From Bacteroidota bacterium (GTDB taxonomy: Bacteria > Bacteroidota > Bacteroidia > Flavobacteriales > Weeksellaceae), in assembly GCA_023420435.1 (NCBI GenBank), contig JAEZWE010000201.1, positions 1 to 22,261 of the forward strand: 22,261 nucleotides of DNA. The letters are read 5' to 3'. Below, piece by piece: positions 7,312 through 14,360 of this stretch (positions within the stretch are counted from its first letter, which is position 1; each line of letters begins with the position of its first letter). The notes under the pieces were generated by a model. It made no database searches, was not told the origin of the DNA, and saw only the letters and a program-made list of their open reading frames with translations. The position numbers and the translations under genes are program-made.

Positions 7312-9129
7312 TTATTTACGTTTTCCCTGTTGTTTTTTCAGCTGCTCCTGTTGATATTTTTGTTGTTCCTGAGCCTGCTCCATCATTTCGCGCATTCTTT
7401 TTTGGAATTTTCCTTCTTTCTTCGGAGGTGCTGCTTTGTTCGCCTGAATTTGGGCATGGATTTTCTTTTCGTCCAAAATCCAGTATTTAATAACTAAAAT
7501 AATTAAAATATTAATGGCATTGGAAACAAAATAATACCAAGAAAGTCCCGAAGCTGATGTATTCAGGAAAAATAAAAATGTAATAGGGAAAATATACATA
7601 ATTACTTTCATATTTGGCATTCCTGGTTGTTGTGGTTGCTGCATTTGTCCGGATGTCATTACCGTATAAATTAAAATTACCGCTGTACAAGCCAATGCAA
7701 AAACACTGATATGTTCTCCCAAAAATGGAATATGGAAAGGAAGTTTTATTAAATCATCATAAGCCGTTAAATCTTTTGCAAACCAAAAACTTTGTCCTCT
7801 TAAATCAATAAAATTTGGAAAAAATCTAAAAAGCGCATAGAAAATTGGAATTTGCAACAAAGCCGGCAAACATCCCGCCATTTGGTTAACACCCGCTTTT
7901 CGGTAAACCGCCATCGTTTCCTGTTGGCGTTTCATCGCATCTGCATCTTTAAATTTTGCATTTACCTCATCTATTTCCGGACGAATAACCCTCATCATCG
8001 CACTCAGTTTATGTTGTTTGAACATAATAGGTGACATTAATAATTTTACGATAATCGTCATCAAGAAAATTACCCATCCTGCAGTAATTCCCCAAGAAGC
8101 AATAAAGTTATACATCGGCATAAAAAACCAACGGTTCATAGCACCAATAAAAGACCAACCTAAAGGTAAAATTTCATCAAAATTTTTGTCGTATTCTTTT
8201 AAAAGCGGCATGTCCAAAGGCATAAAATACCAAGTAAAATCCTGATTAAATTCACCGCCATTTAAAGCTACTTGTCCGTCGAAATTTAATTTTTTCAAAA
8301 ATTCGCCTTCTTCAATAGTTTCCTGATTTCCTTTGCTTTGGGTAAAACCGGTTTTAGATTCAATTATAGAAGCAAAAAACTGTTGTTTTACACCAATCCA
8401 ATTCAAGGTTTCCTCCGGTTCTTCCATGGTAGTTCTTCCATCATAATCATAATCTTTATAATTATTGAAAGCATAGGAAAATTCGGAATGTGCCTGTTCC
8501 TGAGCTCTACCCTTTTCTACATTTCTAACATTGTAGTCCCAAACAAAACCCGCTTTTGAATCGACTGTTACTTGTGAAAGACCTTGCGTTCTAATTTTAA
8601 AATCAACGGTATACTTCGGAAGCAAAGTATAAATAAACTGAATTGTTGCTCCACCAACATTTCCGGTCATCGTGATAACATTTCCGGCAACAGCAGGTGA
8701 AAAAACAACTTCTTTGGTATTAATTAATTTTCCGGATTTATCCTTAAATACAAATCCATAATTCGCATTGTTTTTATTAATTAAATACAATGGAAGATCA
8801 GCTACATCTGTTTTTTGATCGTACGCTTTGTATTTGTTCAACTCTACTTTTGAAATTTGACCTCCCAAACTTGAAAATTCCAAATTCAGTTCATCATTTT
8901 TCAGCTGAACGGTTTGAATGGAATTCGGTGTTAAATTATTATTGAGATTTGAAGCGGCAGCTGGCTTTACTGCACTGGTAACTTGTGTGGTTTTAGGCTT
9001 GTTTGCTTCCTGAGCTGCCAAATCTTTCTTTTGTTTATTCTGAAAATAAAACATTGATCCCATTAAAATTAGGGAAAAAAGCATGAAAGTAATAATCTGA
9101 CTTCGGTCTAATCCGTTGTTTTGTTGCAT
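7312..9129 (-). CDS. yidC: Membrane protein insertase YidC/Oxa1
   Basis: A 605-residue inner-membrane insertase that helps fold and insert membrane proteins with or without SecYEG. One membrane segment at about 12-30 is followed by a Lys/Ala-rich linker, a large periplasmic beta domain (about 70-320) and the conserved five-helix core (about 330-550), including GVNQMAGCLPALLQIPIFYALF (413-434 region). The C-terminal tail (about 555-605) is rich in Lys and Gln, as expected for ribosome contact. The groove position that is Arg in E. coli YidC appears to be Lys362 in FLMTIIVKLLMSP. Length suits the Bacteroidetes form. It follows pyrG on the same strand, but the pyrG terminator and its own promoter separate them. 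Confidence 0.96.
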   Translation of the reverse strand: MQQNNGLDRSQIITFMLFSLILMGSMFYFQNKQKKDLAAQEANKPKTTQVTSAVKPAAASNLNNNLTPNSIQTVQLKNDELNLEFSSLGGQISKVELNKYKAYDQKTDVADLPLYLINKNNANYGFVFKDKSGKLINTKEVVFSPAVAGNVITMTGNVGGATIQFIYTLLPKYTVDFKIRTQGLSQVTVDSKAGFVWDYNVRNVEKGRAQEQAHSEFSYAFNNYKDYDYDGRTTMEEPEETLNWIGVKQQFFASIIESKTGFTQSKGNQETIEEGEFLKKLNFDGQVALNGGEFNQDFTWYFMPLDMPLLKEYDKNFDEILPLGWSFIGAMNRWFFMPMYNFIASWGITAGWVIFLMTIIVKLLMSPIMFKQHKLSAMMRVIRPEIDEVNAKFKDADAMKRQQETMAVYRKAGVNQMAGCLPALLQIPIFYALFRFFPNFIDLRGQSFWFAKDLTAYDDLIKLPFHIPFLGEHISVFALACTAVILIYTVMTSGQMQQPQQPGMPNMKVIMYIFPITFLFFLNTSASGLSWYYFVSNAINILIILVIKYWILDEKKIHAQIQANKAAPPKKEGKFQKRMREMMEQAQEQQKYQQEQLKKQQGKRK

Positions 9130-9188
9130 TTTATTCTTTTAAATAGGCTTGAAATTTCACAAAACTCTTGCCTAAAATTTTGAGGTGA

Positions 9189-9222
9189 CAAAAATACTGA
9201 TTTTTTTTAACCCACTTCCAAA
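9189..9222 (-). promoter_or_regulatory. Putative yidC promoter
   Basis: On the minus strand TTTG (9222-9219) is followed after 22 bases by a perfect TANNTTTG box, TATTTTTG (9196-9189), which ends 59 bases before the yidC ATG. It lies just downstream of the pyrG terminator, which fits independent transcription of yidC. Confidence 0.6.
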
Positions 9223-9231
9223 AAGTCCATT

Positions 9232-9256
9232 AAAAAATGCTCCAAAAACGGAGCAT
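9232..9256 (-). terminator. pyrG terminator
   Basis: On the minus strand ATGCTCC (9256-9250) pairs perfectly with GGAGCAT (9243-9237) around a 6-base loop. The 3' arm runs straight into six T residues (9237-9232 are A on the plus strand). It begins 8 bases past the pyrG stop and is a classic intrinsic terminator. Confidence 0.88.
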
Positions 9257-9263
9257 CATATTT

Positions 9264-10871
9264 TTATTTTTTCGTAGCAGCTTTCACAAAAGCTTTGAAA
9301 AGCGGATGCGGACTTTCCACTGTACTTTTATATTCCGGATGATACTGAACACCAACATAAAATGGATGGTCTTTCAGTTCCAGTGTTTCTACCAAACCGG
9401 TTTCCGGATTGGTTCCTGTAGGAATTAATCCACCTTTTTCAAAATTTTGAATAAATTCTGAATTGAATTCATATCGATGACGGTGTCTTTCGGAAATATT
9501 TCTTACTCCATAAATTTCATTCAGTTTAGAACCGGTTTTTAAGGCACATTTCCAAGCTCCCAATCTCATCGTTCCACCTTTATCCACTACATTTTTTTGA
9601 TCTGCCATCAAGGAAATTACGGGTTCTGGTGTAGATTGGTCAAATTCCATAGAATTAGCTTTTTCCATTCCCAAAACATTTCTGGCGAATTCAATGGTCA
9701 TAATTTGCATTCCCAAACAAATTCCCAGTAATGGAACTTTATTTTCACGGGCAAATTTTGCAGCTAAAATTTTTCCTTCAATTCCGCGATCTCCAAAACC
9801 TGGAGCAATCAGCATTCCGTCAATTCCTTTAAAAGTTTCTTTTGCATTTTCCGCAGTGAGATCTCCACTGTAAACCCATCTTAATTTCACCTCGGTTTCC
9901 AAATCTGCACCTGCATGAATAAATGCTTCCGCAATAGATTTATAAGAATCTTGAAGTGAAACATATTTCCCAACCAAAGCAATTTCTACCGATTTTTTTG
10001 GATTTTTATACCTTTTTAGAAAGTTTTTCCAGTCTTTTAATTCAGCATTTTTATCTGATTTTAAATTCAATTCCTTTAAAACCACATCGTCGAAATTTTG
10101 TTTCTGAAGATATAAAGGAACTTCATAAATCGTATCCATATCGATACTTTCAATTACATTTTCCAAATCTACGTTACAGAATTGCGCCAATTTGGCCTTC
10201 AATTCTTTTGGAATTTTATGTTCAGTTCTACACACCAAAACATCCGCTTGAATTCCACTTTCCATCAACTGACGAACAGAATGTTGCGAAGGTTTCGTTT
10301 TCAATTCGCCACTTGCAGAAAGATAGGGAAGAAGGGTCAAATGAATCACCATTGAATTTCCTTTTCCTAACTCCCATTGCAACTGACGAACCGATTCAAT
10401 ATAGGGTAAACTCTCGATATCTCCCACTGTTCCGCCAATTTCTGTGATAATAATATCATAATTTTGTTTCGCGAGAATTTTTATTCTGCGTTTAATTTCA
10501 TTCGTAATATGCGGAATAACTTGAACGGTTTTTCCCAAAAAATCCCCCTTTCTTTCTTTATCAATAACGGTTTGGTAAATTCTCCCCGTTGTTACATTGT
10601 TATTTTGCGAAGTCGGCGAGTCCAAAAATCTTTCGTAATGACCTAAATCCAAATCGGTTTCTGCACCGTCTTCAGTTACATAACATTCTCCGTGTTCATA
10701 AGGATTCAAAGTTCCCGGATCGATGTTGATGTAGGGATCTAATTTTTGAATGGTTACATTAAAGCCGCGTGATTTTAAGAGAAGTCCGAGAGAAGCTGAG
10801 ACAATTCCTTTCCCAAGTGAAGAAGTTACACCTCCCGTTACGAAGATGTACTTGGTGTTCTTTTTACTCAT
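9264..10871 (-). CDS. pyrG: CTP synthase
   Basis: A 535-residue cytoplasmic enzyme that makes CTP from UTP, ATP and glutamine in the last step of pyrimidine nucleotide synthesis. The N-terminal synthase domain starts KYIFVTGGVTSSLGKGI (P-loop about 12-22) and continues with LDPYINIDPGTLNPYEHGE and the EIGGTVGDIES motif (144-154). The C-terminal class I glutamine amidotransferase domain carries the nucleophile Cys385 in LLGICLGMQ, with His511 and Glu513 in YHPEY completing the triad. All key residues and the length are normal. The ATG at 10871-10869 gives the usual short N-terminus. It is transcribed alone, with a good promoter upstream and an intrinsic terminator downstream. Confidence 0.98.
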   Translation of the reverse strand: MSKKNTKYIFVTGGVTSSLGKGIVSASLGLLLKSRGFNVTIQKLDPYINIDPGTLNPYEHGECYVTEDGAETDLDLGHYERFLDSPTSQNNNVTTGRIYQTVIDKERKGDFLGKTVQVIPHITNEIKRRIKILAKQNYDIIITEIGGTVGDIESLPYIESVRQLQWELGKGNSMVIHLTLLPYLSASGELKTKPSQHSVRQLMESGIQADVLVCRTEHKIPKELKAKLAQFCNVDLENVIESIDMDTIYEVPLYLQKQNFDDVVLKELNLKSDKNAELKDWKNFLKRYKNPKKSVEIALVGKYVSLQDSYKSIAEAFIHAGADLETEVKLRWVYSGDLTAENAKETFKGIDGMLIAPGFGDRGIEGKILAAKFARENKVPLLGICLGMQIMTIEFARNVLGMEKANSMEFDQSTPEPVISLMADQKNVVDKGGTMRLGAWKCALKTGSKLNEIYGVRNISERHRHRYEFNSEFIQNFEKGGLIPTGTNPETGLVETLELKDHPFYVGVQYHPEYKSTVESPHPLFKAFVKAATKK

Positions 10872-10887
10872 TAGATTTAGGTTTGTG

Positions 10888-10918
10888 CAAAGTTAAAGGA
10901 ATTTGGAATGTGAGGCAA
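10888..10918 (-). promoter_or_regulatory. Putative pyrG promoter
   Basis: On the minus strand TTG (10918-10916) is followed after 20 bases by a perfect TANNTTTG box, TAACTTTG (10895-10888), 16 bases upstream of the pyrG ATG. Spacing and both boxes fit the flavobacterial consensus. Confidence 0.6.
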
Positions 10919-11073
10919 GTTTTTCATATGATTTCTAACCTAATAAATACAGAGTTTTTATTATTATTTCTTAATATTTTTATTAAAAATTTTGAATATA
11001 TAAGATATTTAATCATCTGTTAAAACCTTGTGACGCTGTCGTGAAATTCACAAATTTTCCCGACCTTCGCAAC

Positions 11074-12420
11074 ATGTCAAAACTAAAAACAGCATATTAC
11101 TGTCAAAACTGTGGAAGCCAGTCTTCGCAATGGATGGGACAATGCAAAAATTGTGGCTCCTGGAACACTTTGGTGGAAGAAATTGTAGAGAAAAAATCTT
11201 CAAAAAATTCCACTGATAAAAAGAAAAACCATCTCATCAACATTATTGAAGTGGAAACCAGTGAAGAACCGAGAATAAAAACCATTTCTGAAGAATTAAA
11301 CCGCGTTTTGGGCGGCGGAATTGTCTTAGGTTCCGTCATTCTCATCGGTGGAGAACCGGGAATTGGAAAATCGACTTTGCTGTTGCAACTCGCTTTGAAA
11401 ATGAAGAAAAAAATTCTTTATGTTTCCGGCGAAGAAAGTGCGTCACAGATTAAAATGCGAGCAGACCGTTTAACAGATATTCAAAACCCAAATTGTTTTT
11501 TGTTTACCGAGGTTTCGGCTGAAAAAATAGTTCACGAAGCCAAAAAACTGGAACCCGATTTGATGATTGTGGATTCCATTCAAACATTACATTCGCAATT
11601 ATTGGAAAGTTCTCCGGGAACAGTTTCGCAAATCCGGGAATGCAGTAACGAACTGATAAAATTTGCAAAAGAAAACAATACGCCGATTATTTTGGTAGGG
11701 CATATTACAAAAGACGGGCAAATTGCAGGTCCGAAAGTTTTGGAACACATGGTGGATGTCGTTTTGAATTTCGATGGCGACAGAAATCATCTTTTCCGAC
11801 TTTTAAGAGCCAACAAAAACCGTTTCGGTTCTACCCAAGAAATCGGGATTTACGAAATGATTTCACAAGGTTTAAAGGAAATTAAAAATCCTTCGGAAAT
11901 CCTCATTACTAAAAAATTTGAAGAACTTTCCGGAAATTCCATTGCCGTAACTTTGGAGGGAAACCGACCGATGTTATTGGAAATTCAGGCGTTGGTAAGT
12001 TCGGCTGTTTACGGAACTCCTCAACGAAGTTGCACCGGTTTTGATTCCAAAAGATTGAATATGTTGCTCGCTGTTCTAGAAAAAAGAGCTGGTTTTCAAC
12101 TTGGTGCAAAAGACGTTTTCCTGAATATTACGGGCGGAATAAAAACGGACGATCCGGCTTTGGATTTGGCGGTGATTGCTTCCATTCTTTCATCGAATGA
12201 AGATATTGCCATTTCGGAAAAATACTGTTTTGCCGGAGAAATTGGTTTAAGTGGAGAAATACGTCCTGTTCCGCAAATTGAACAACGTATTTCTGAAGCT
12301 GAAAAATTGGGATACGACAAAATTTTTATTTCAAATCTCAACAAAATTCCAAAACGAAAATTCGGAATTAAAATTGAAGAAGTGAGCAAAATTGAGGAGT
12401 TTCATGAAAGACTTTTTTAA
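11074..12420 (+). CDS. radA: DNA repair protein RadA/Sms
   Basis: A 448-residue RecA-like helicase that drives branch migration during recombinational repair. The zinc finger has Cys10, Cys13, Cys24 and Cys27 (CQNCG ... CKNCG). The ATPase core has Walker A GEPGIGKST at 93-101 and Walker B MIVDSIQ at 164-170, followed by the RadA-specific KNRFG motif at 248-252. The C-terminal Lon-protease-like domain (about 285-448) contains GGIKTDDPALDLAV and FAGEIGLSGEIRPVPQ. I chose ATG 11074 (MSKLKTAYYCQNCG), which matches family N-termini. An in-frame GTG at 11041 would add 11 residues unlike the family. GACCTTCG at 11062-11069 weakly resembles a -7 box just before the ATG. No terminator follows; a heptamer-repeat tract runs directly into the next gene. 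Confidence 0.96.
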   Translation: MSKLKTAYYCQNCGSQSSQWMGQCKNCGSWNTLVEEIVEKKSSKNSTDKKKNHLINIIEVETSEEPRIKTISEELNRVLGGGIVLGSVILIGGEPGIGKSTLLLQLALKMKKKILYVSGEESASQIKMRADRLTDIQNPNCFLFTEVSAEKIVHEAKKLEPDLMIVDSIQTLHSQLLESSPGTVSQIRECSNELIKFAKENNTPIILVGHITKDGQIAGPKVLEHMVDVVLNFDGDRNHLFRLLRANKNRFGSTQEIGIYEMISQGLKEIKNPSEILITKKFEELSGNSIAVTLEGNRPMLLEIQALVSSAVYGTPQRSCTGFDSKRLNMLLAVLEKRAGFQLGAKDVFLNITGGIKTDDPALDLAVIASILSSNEDIAISEKYCFAGEIGLSGEIRPVPQIEQRISEAEKLGYDKIFISNLNKIPKRKFGIKIEEVSKIEEFHERLF

Positions 12421-12541
12421 TTAGATTCGTGAACCAAGAAGCAAGATATTTGATTTTAGATTTTAGAAGTCTATCAATTGAAATTCTTAATTCTTAATTC
12501 TTAATTCTTAATTCATAATTCATAATTCATAATTCATAATT
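12421..12541 (+). repeat. Heptanucleotide repeat tract filling the radA-acpH intergenic region
   Basis: From the base after the radA stop the sequence can be cut into 7-base units with no register break. Diverged units come first (TTAGATT, CGTGAAC, CAAGAAG, CAAGATA, TTTGATT, TTAGATT, TTAGAAG, TCTATCA, ATTGAAA). Four perfect ATTCTTA copies (12483-12510) and four perfect ATTCATA copies (12511-12538) follow. The tract ends 6 bases before the TTG start of the next gene. Confidence 0.9.
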
Positions 12542-12544
12542 ATT

Positions 12545-13129
12545 TTGAACTACCTCGCTCATTCTTTCCTGGCTTTTTCGGACGGACAAATTACAGGGCA
12601 GTTTTTGGAAGATTATATCCGAAACAGTGAGCGTTTTTCGTTTCCCAAAGAAATTCAGAAAGGGATTTCCTTGCATCGAGCGGTGGATACTTTTACGGAT
12701 ACTCATCCCGAAATTTCGGAAGCAAAAAAGATTTTCAGTCCACTGGTAAGACTTTATTCCGGTGCGTTTGTAGATGTGGCAATGGATTATTTTTTGGCAA
12801 ATGACGAAAAAATATTTCCCGGACTTACACTGAAAGAGCATTCCAAAAAAATATATTCTGTTTTAAAACAAAATTTAAATTTTTTCCCTGAAAGTTTTCA
12901 TCAGAAACTGCAGCGAATGGAAAATGATGACTGGCTCTATAATTACCGTGAAAACTGGGGAATTGATTTCAGTATGCAAAACGTATTAAACAAAGCAAAA
13001 TATTTGGAGAAAGATATTCCTGTTTTTCATTTTTTTTTAGAAAATAAGGAAAAATTGCAAAATCATTATGACCATTTCTTTCCCGATTTGTTGAATTTCA
13101 CAAAAAATGTTGAAGCAGATTTGAGCTAA
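12545..13129 (+). CDS. acpH: Acyl carrier protein phosphodiesterase-like protein (AcpH/YajB family)
   Basis: A 194-residue protein of the family that includes E. coli AcpH, which removes the 4'-phosphopantetheine group from acyl carrier protein using a metal ion. Visible motifs are MNYLAHSFLAF (1-11), the GQFLEDYI block with Asp23, and LHRAVDTFTDTHPE (43-56) with His44, Asp48 and Asp52, then SGAFVDVAMDYFLA (about 72-85). The predicted fold is all-helical and length is normal. The start must be TTG at 12545, since family proteins begin MNYLAHS and no ATG or GTG lies in frame nearby; the heptamer tract sits immediately upstream. Its stop overlaps the stop of the convergent DUF6702 gene. Many Bacteroidetes members have not been tested biochemically, so the activity is by homology. 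Confidence 0.85.
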   Translation: MNYLAHSFLAFSDGQITGQFLEDYIRNSERFSFPKEIQKGISLHRAVDTFTDTHPEISEAKKIFSPLVRLYSGAFVDVAMDYFLANDEKIFPGLTLKEHSKKIYSVLKQNLNFFPESFHQKLQRMENDDWLYNYRENWGIDFSMQNVLNKAKYLEKDIPVFHFFLENKEKLQNHYDHFFPDLLNFTKNVEADLS

Positions 13130-13629
13130 AATATTTTGTAGAAATAACGTTCTGGATAAGTTAAGTTATGGCTTTGTCTTTGTCCTCCCACAATAACGTG
13201 AACAATATTCATTTGGTCATCAAAAAGATTGTACAGCATAGATAAAGAAGTTTCCACTTTTTTCGGAATTTTAACAGGTTCAGATTCCAAGTAAATACGG
13301 ACAGCTTCCTGATCTTCTTCAAAACCTAAATAATTAATTTTAACGAATTGATGATCTGCTTTCAGTTTTAAATATTCTTCACTATATTTCTTTAAATATT
13401 CATTGAATTTAGCATGATCTTTTGGGTTGCTAAAAAAAAGTGAAGATCCATATTTTTTGTTGATGGCATTTTCCAAATCGTCAGTGAAAAATTTTCCTGT
13501 AATCTCAAAGGTTTTCGACTTATTATTGAAAACAAATTCAACAGAACCTACATGATAAGGATGTATTTTAAAAGAAAAAACTGAAAAGAAAAAACCGAAA
13601 AGTAAGATAAGGAGAATTATTTTTTTCAT
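13126..13629 (-). CDS. DUF6702-family secreted protein
   Basis: A 167-residue protein of unknown function. A hydrophobic N-terminus (MKKIILLILLFGFFFSVFSF, residues 1-20) looks like a cleavable signal peptide without a lipobox Cys. The mature part begins KIHPYHVGSVEFVFN, with alternating beta-like segments (KTFEITGKFFTDDLENAINKK) and a C-terminal half ending MLYNLFDDQMNIVHVIVGGQ then SHNLTYPERYFYKIF. This pattern, early HPxHVS/G and C-terminal N-x-V-H-V, matches what I recall of DUF6702 in Flavobacteriia. The gene is divergent from the HupE/UreJ gene with 63 bases between them, and converges on acpH with stops overlapping by 4 bases. Periplasmic location is inferred; a role with the HupE-like protein is a guess from position. 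Confidence 0.7.
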   Translation of the reverse strand: MKKIILLILLFGFFFSVFSFKIHPYHVGSVEFVFNNKSKTFEITGKFFTDDLENAINKKYGSSLFFSNPKDHAKFNEYLKKYSEEYLKLKADHQFVKINYLGFEEDQEAVRIYLESEPVKIPKKVETSLSMLYNLFDDQMNIVHVIVGGQRQSHNLTYPERYFYKIF

Positions 13630-13649
13630 TTTTCGGGAAAAAATTTAGT

Positions 13650-13657
13650 CAAAAATA
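13650..13657 (-). promoter_or_regulatory. Putative -7 box for the DUF6702 gene
   Basis: A perfect TANNTTTG match, TATTTTTG on the minus strand (13657-13650), lies 20 bases upstream of the ATG. No good -33 TTG is seen at the right distance. On the other strand TATTTTCG (13663-13670) is a weaker match that could serve the divergent HupE-like gene. Confidence 0.35.
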
Positions 13658-13692
13658 ATCATTATTTTCGTGATTCTTTAAAAATTAAAACC

Positions 13693-14268
13693 GTGCAAGA
13701 TTTTCTATTTTACCTTCAATTGGGATGGGAACACATTATTTCTTTAGACGCTTTGGATCATCAGCTTTTTCTTTTGGTTTTAATGGCAGTTTACAATTAC
13801 CAAGATTTAAAAAAAATTCTGATTCTGATTACTGCTTTTACCTTAGGTCATTCTGCAACTTTAGTTTTAAGTTCTTTAGAAATTGTACAAATTCCTTCAA
13901 AATGGATTGAATTTCTGATTCCTGTTACCATTTTTTTAACCGCTTTAGACAATATTTTATTTAGTAAAAAACAAAACCGATTAATCAGAACCAACTATTT
14001 TCTGGCTTTATTTTTCGGATTAATTCATGGTTTAGGTTTTGCGAATACGGTAAAAATAATGTTAGCAGAAGAGCAAAATATTTTGTTTCCCCTTTTAGGA
14101 TTTAATATCGGTGTTGAAATTGGACAAATTTTCTTAGCGGCGATTTTTTTATTAATATTTTACCTCTTCACAAAAATTTTCAAAGTTTCAAAAAGAGATT
14201 GGATCCTTTTTATTTCTTCAGGAGTTTTTGCACTGGCACTAAAAATGGCTTTGGAAAGAATCCCATAA
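13693..14268 (+). CDS. HupE/UreJ-family membrane protein
   Basis: A 191-residue integral membrane protein with about six hydrophobic helices. Family signatures are the His-rich first block GWEHIISLDALDHQLFLLVL (about 11-30), TLGHSATLVLSS (about 51-62), FFGLIHGLGFA (about 107-117) and GFNIGVEIGQIFLAA. Conserved His and Asp in membrane segments are typical of HupE/UreJ proteins, some of which are linked to nickel or cobalt uptake for hydrogenase and urease. No hydrogenase or urease gene is visible here, so the metal or other substrate is unknown. The start is GTG at 13693, 63 bases from the divergent DUF6702 gene; it places the GxxH block where the family has it. The next gene, an M1-type peptidase, is 92 bases downstream on the same strand with its own promoter box. 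Confidence 0.82.
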   Translation: MQDFLFYLQLGWEHIISLDALDHQLFLLVLMAVYNYQDLKKILILITAFTLGHSATLVLSSLEIVQIPSKWIEFLIPVTIFLTALDNILFSKKQNRLIRTNYFLALFFGLIHGLGFANTVKIMLAEEQNILFPLLGFNIGVEIGQIFLAAIFLLIFYLFTKIFKVSKRDWILFISSGVFALALKMALERIP

Positions 14269-14314
14269 TTCATACTTTTTGTAACGTTCCCCATAAAAAC
14301 TCAACAAATTTTAT

Positions 14315-14322
14315 TAATTTTG
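14315..14322 (+). promoter_or_regulatory. Putative -7 box upstream of the M1 peptidase gene
   Basis: A perfect TANNTTTG match, TAATTTTG, lies 38 bases before the ATG at 14361. I see no TTTG at 17-23 bases upstream; the nearest (14278-14281) is too far. Support is therefore partial. Confidence 0.3.
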
Positions 14323-14360
14323 AAATCTTTCACTTAATTTCTAAATAAATTTTCATCGTT

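Noticed and set aside
7852..8559. Several 60-75-codon plus-strand frames inside yidC
   Set aside because: All are antisense to an intact yidC, overlap each other in different frames and lack any domain or plausible start context.
9956..10447. A 163-codon plus-strand open frame inside pyrG
   Set aside because: pyrG is complete with all catalytic residues on the other strand, and the antisense translation shows no domain.
11041..11073. GTG start for radA adding 11 residues
   Set aside because: RadA proteins begin directly before the zinc finger (M-x-K-x-K-T-x-Y-x-C); ATG 11074 gives exactly this N-terminus.
12483..12538. Tandem repeat considered as a CRISPR array
   Set aside because: Units are 7 bases with no spacers between them, and no cas gene is present.
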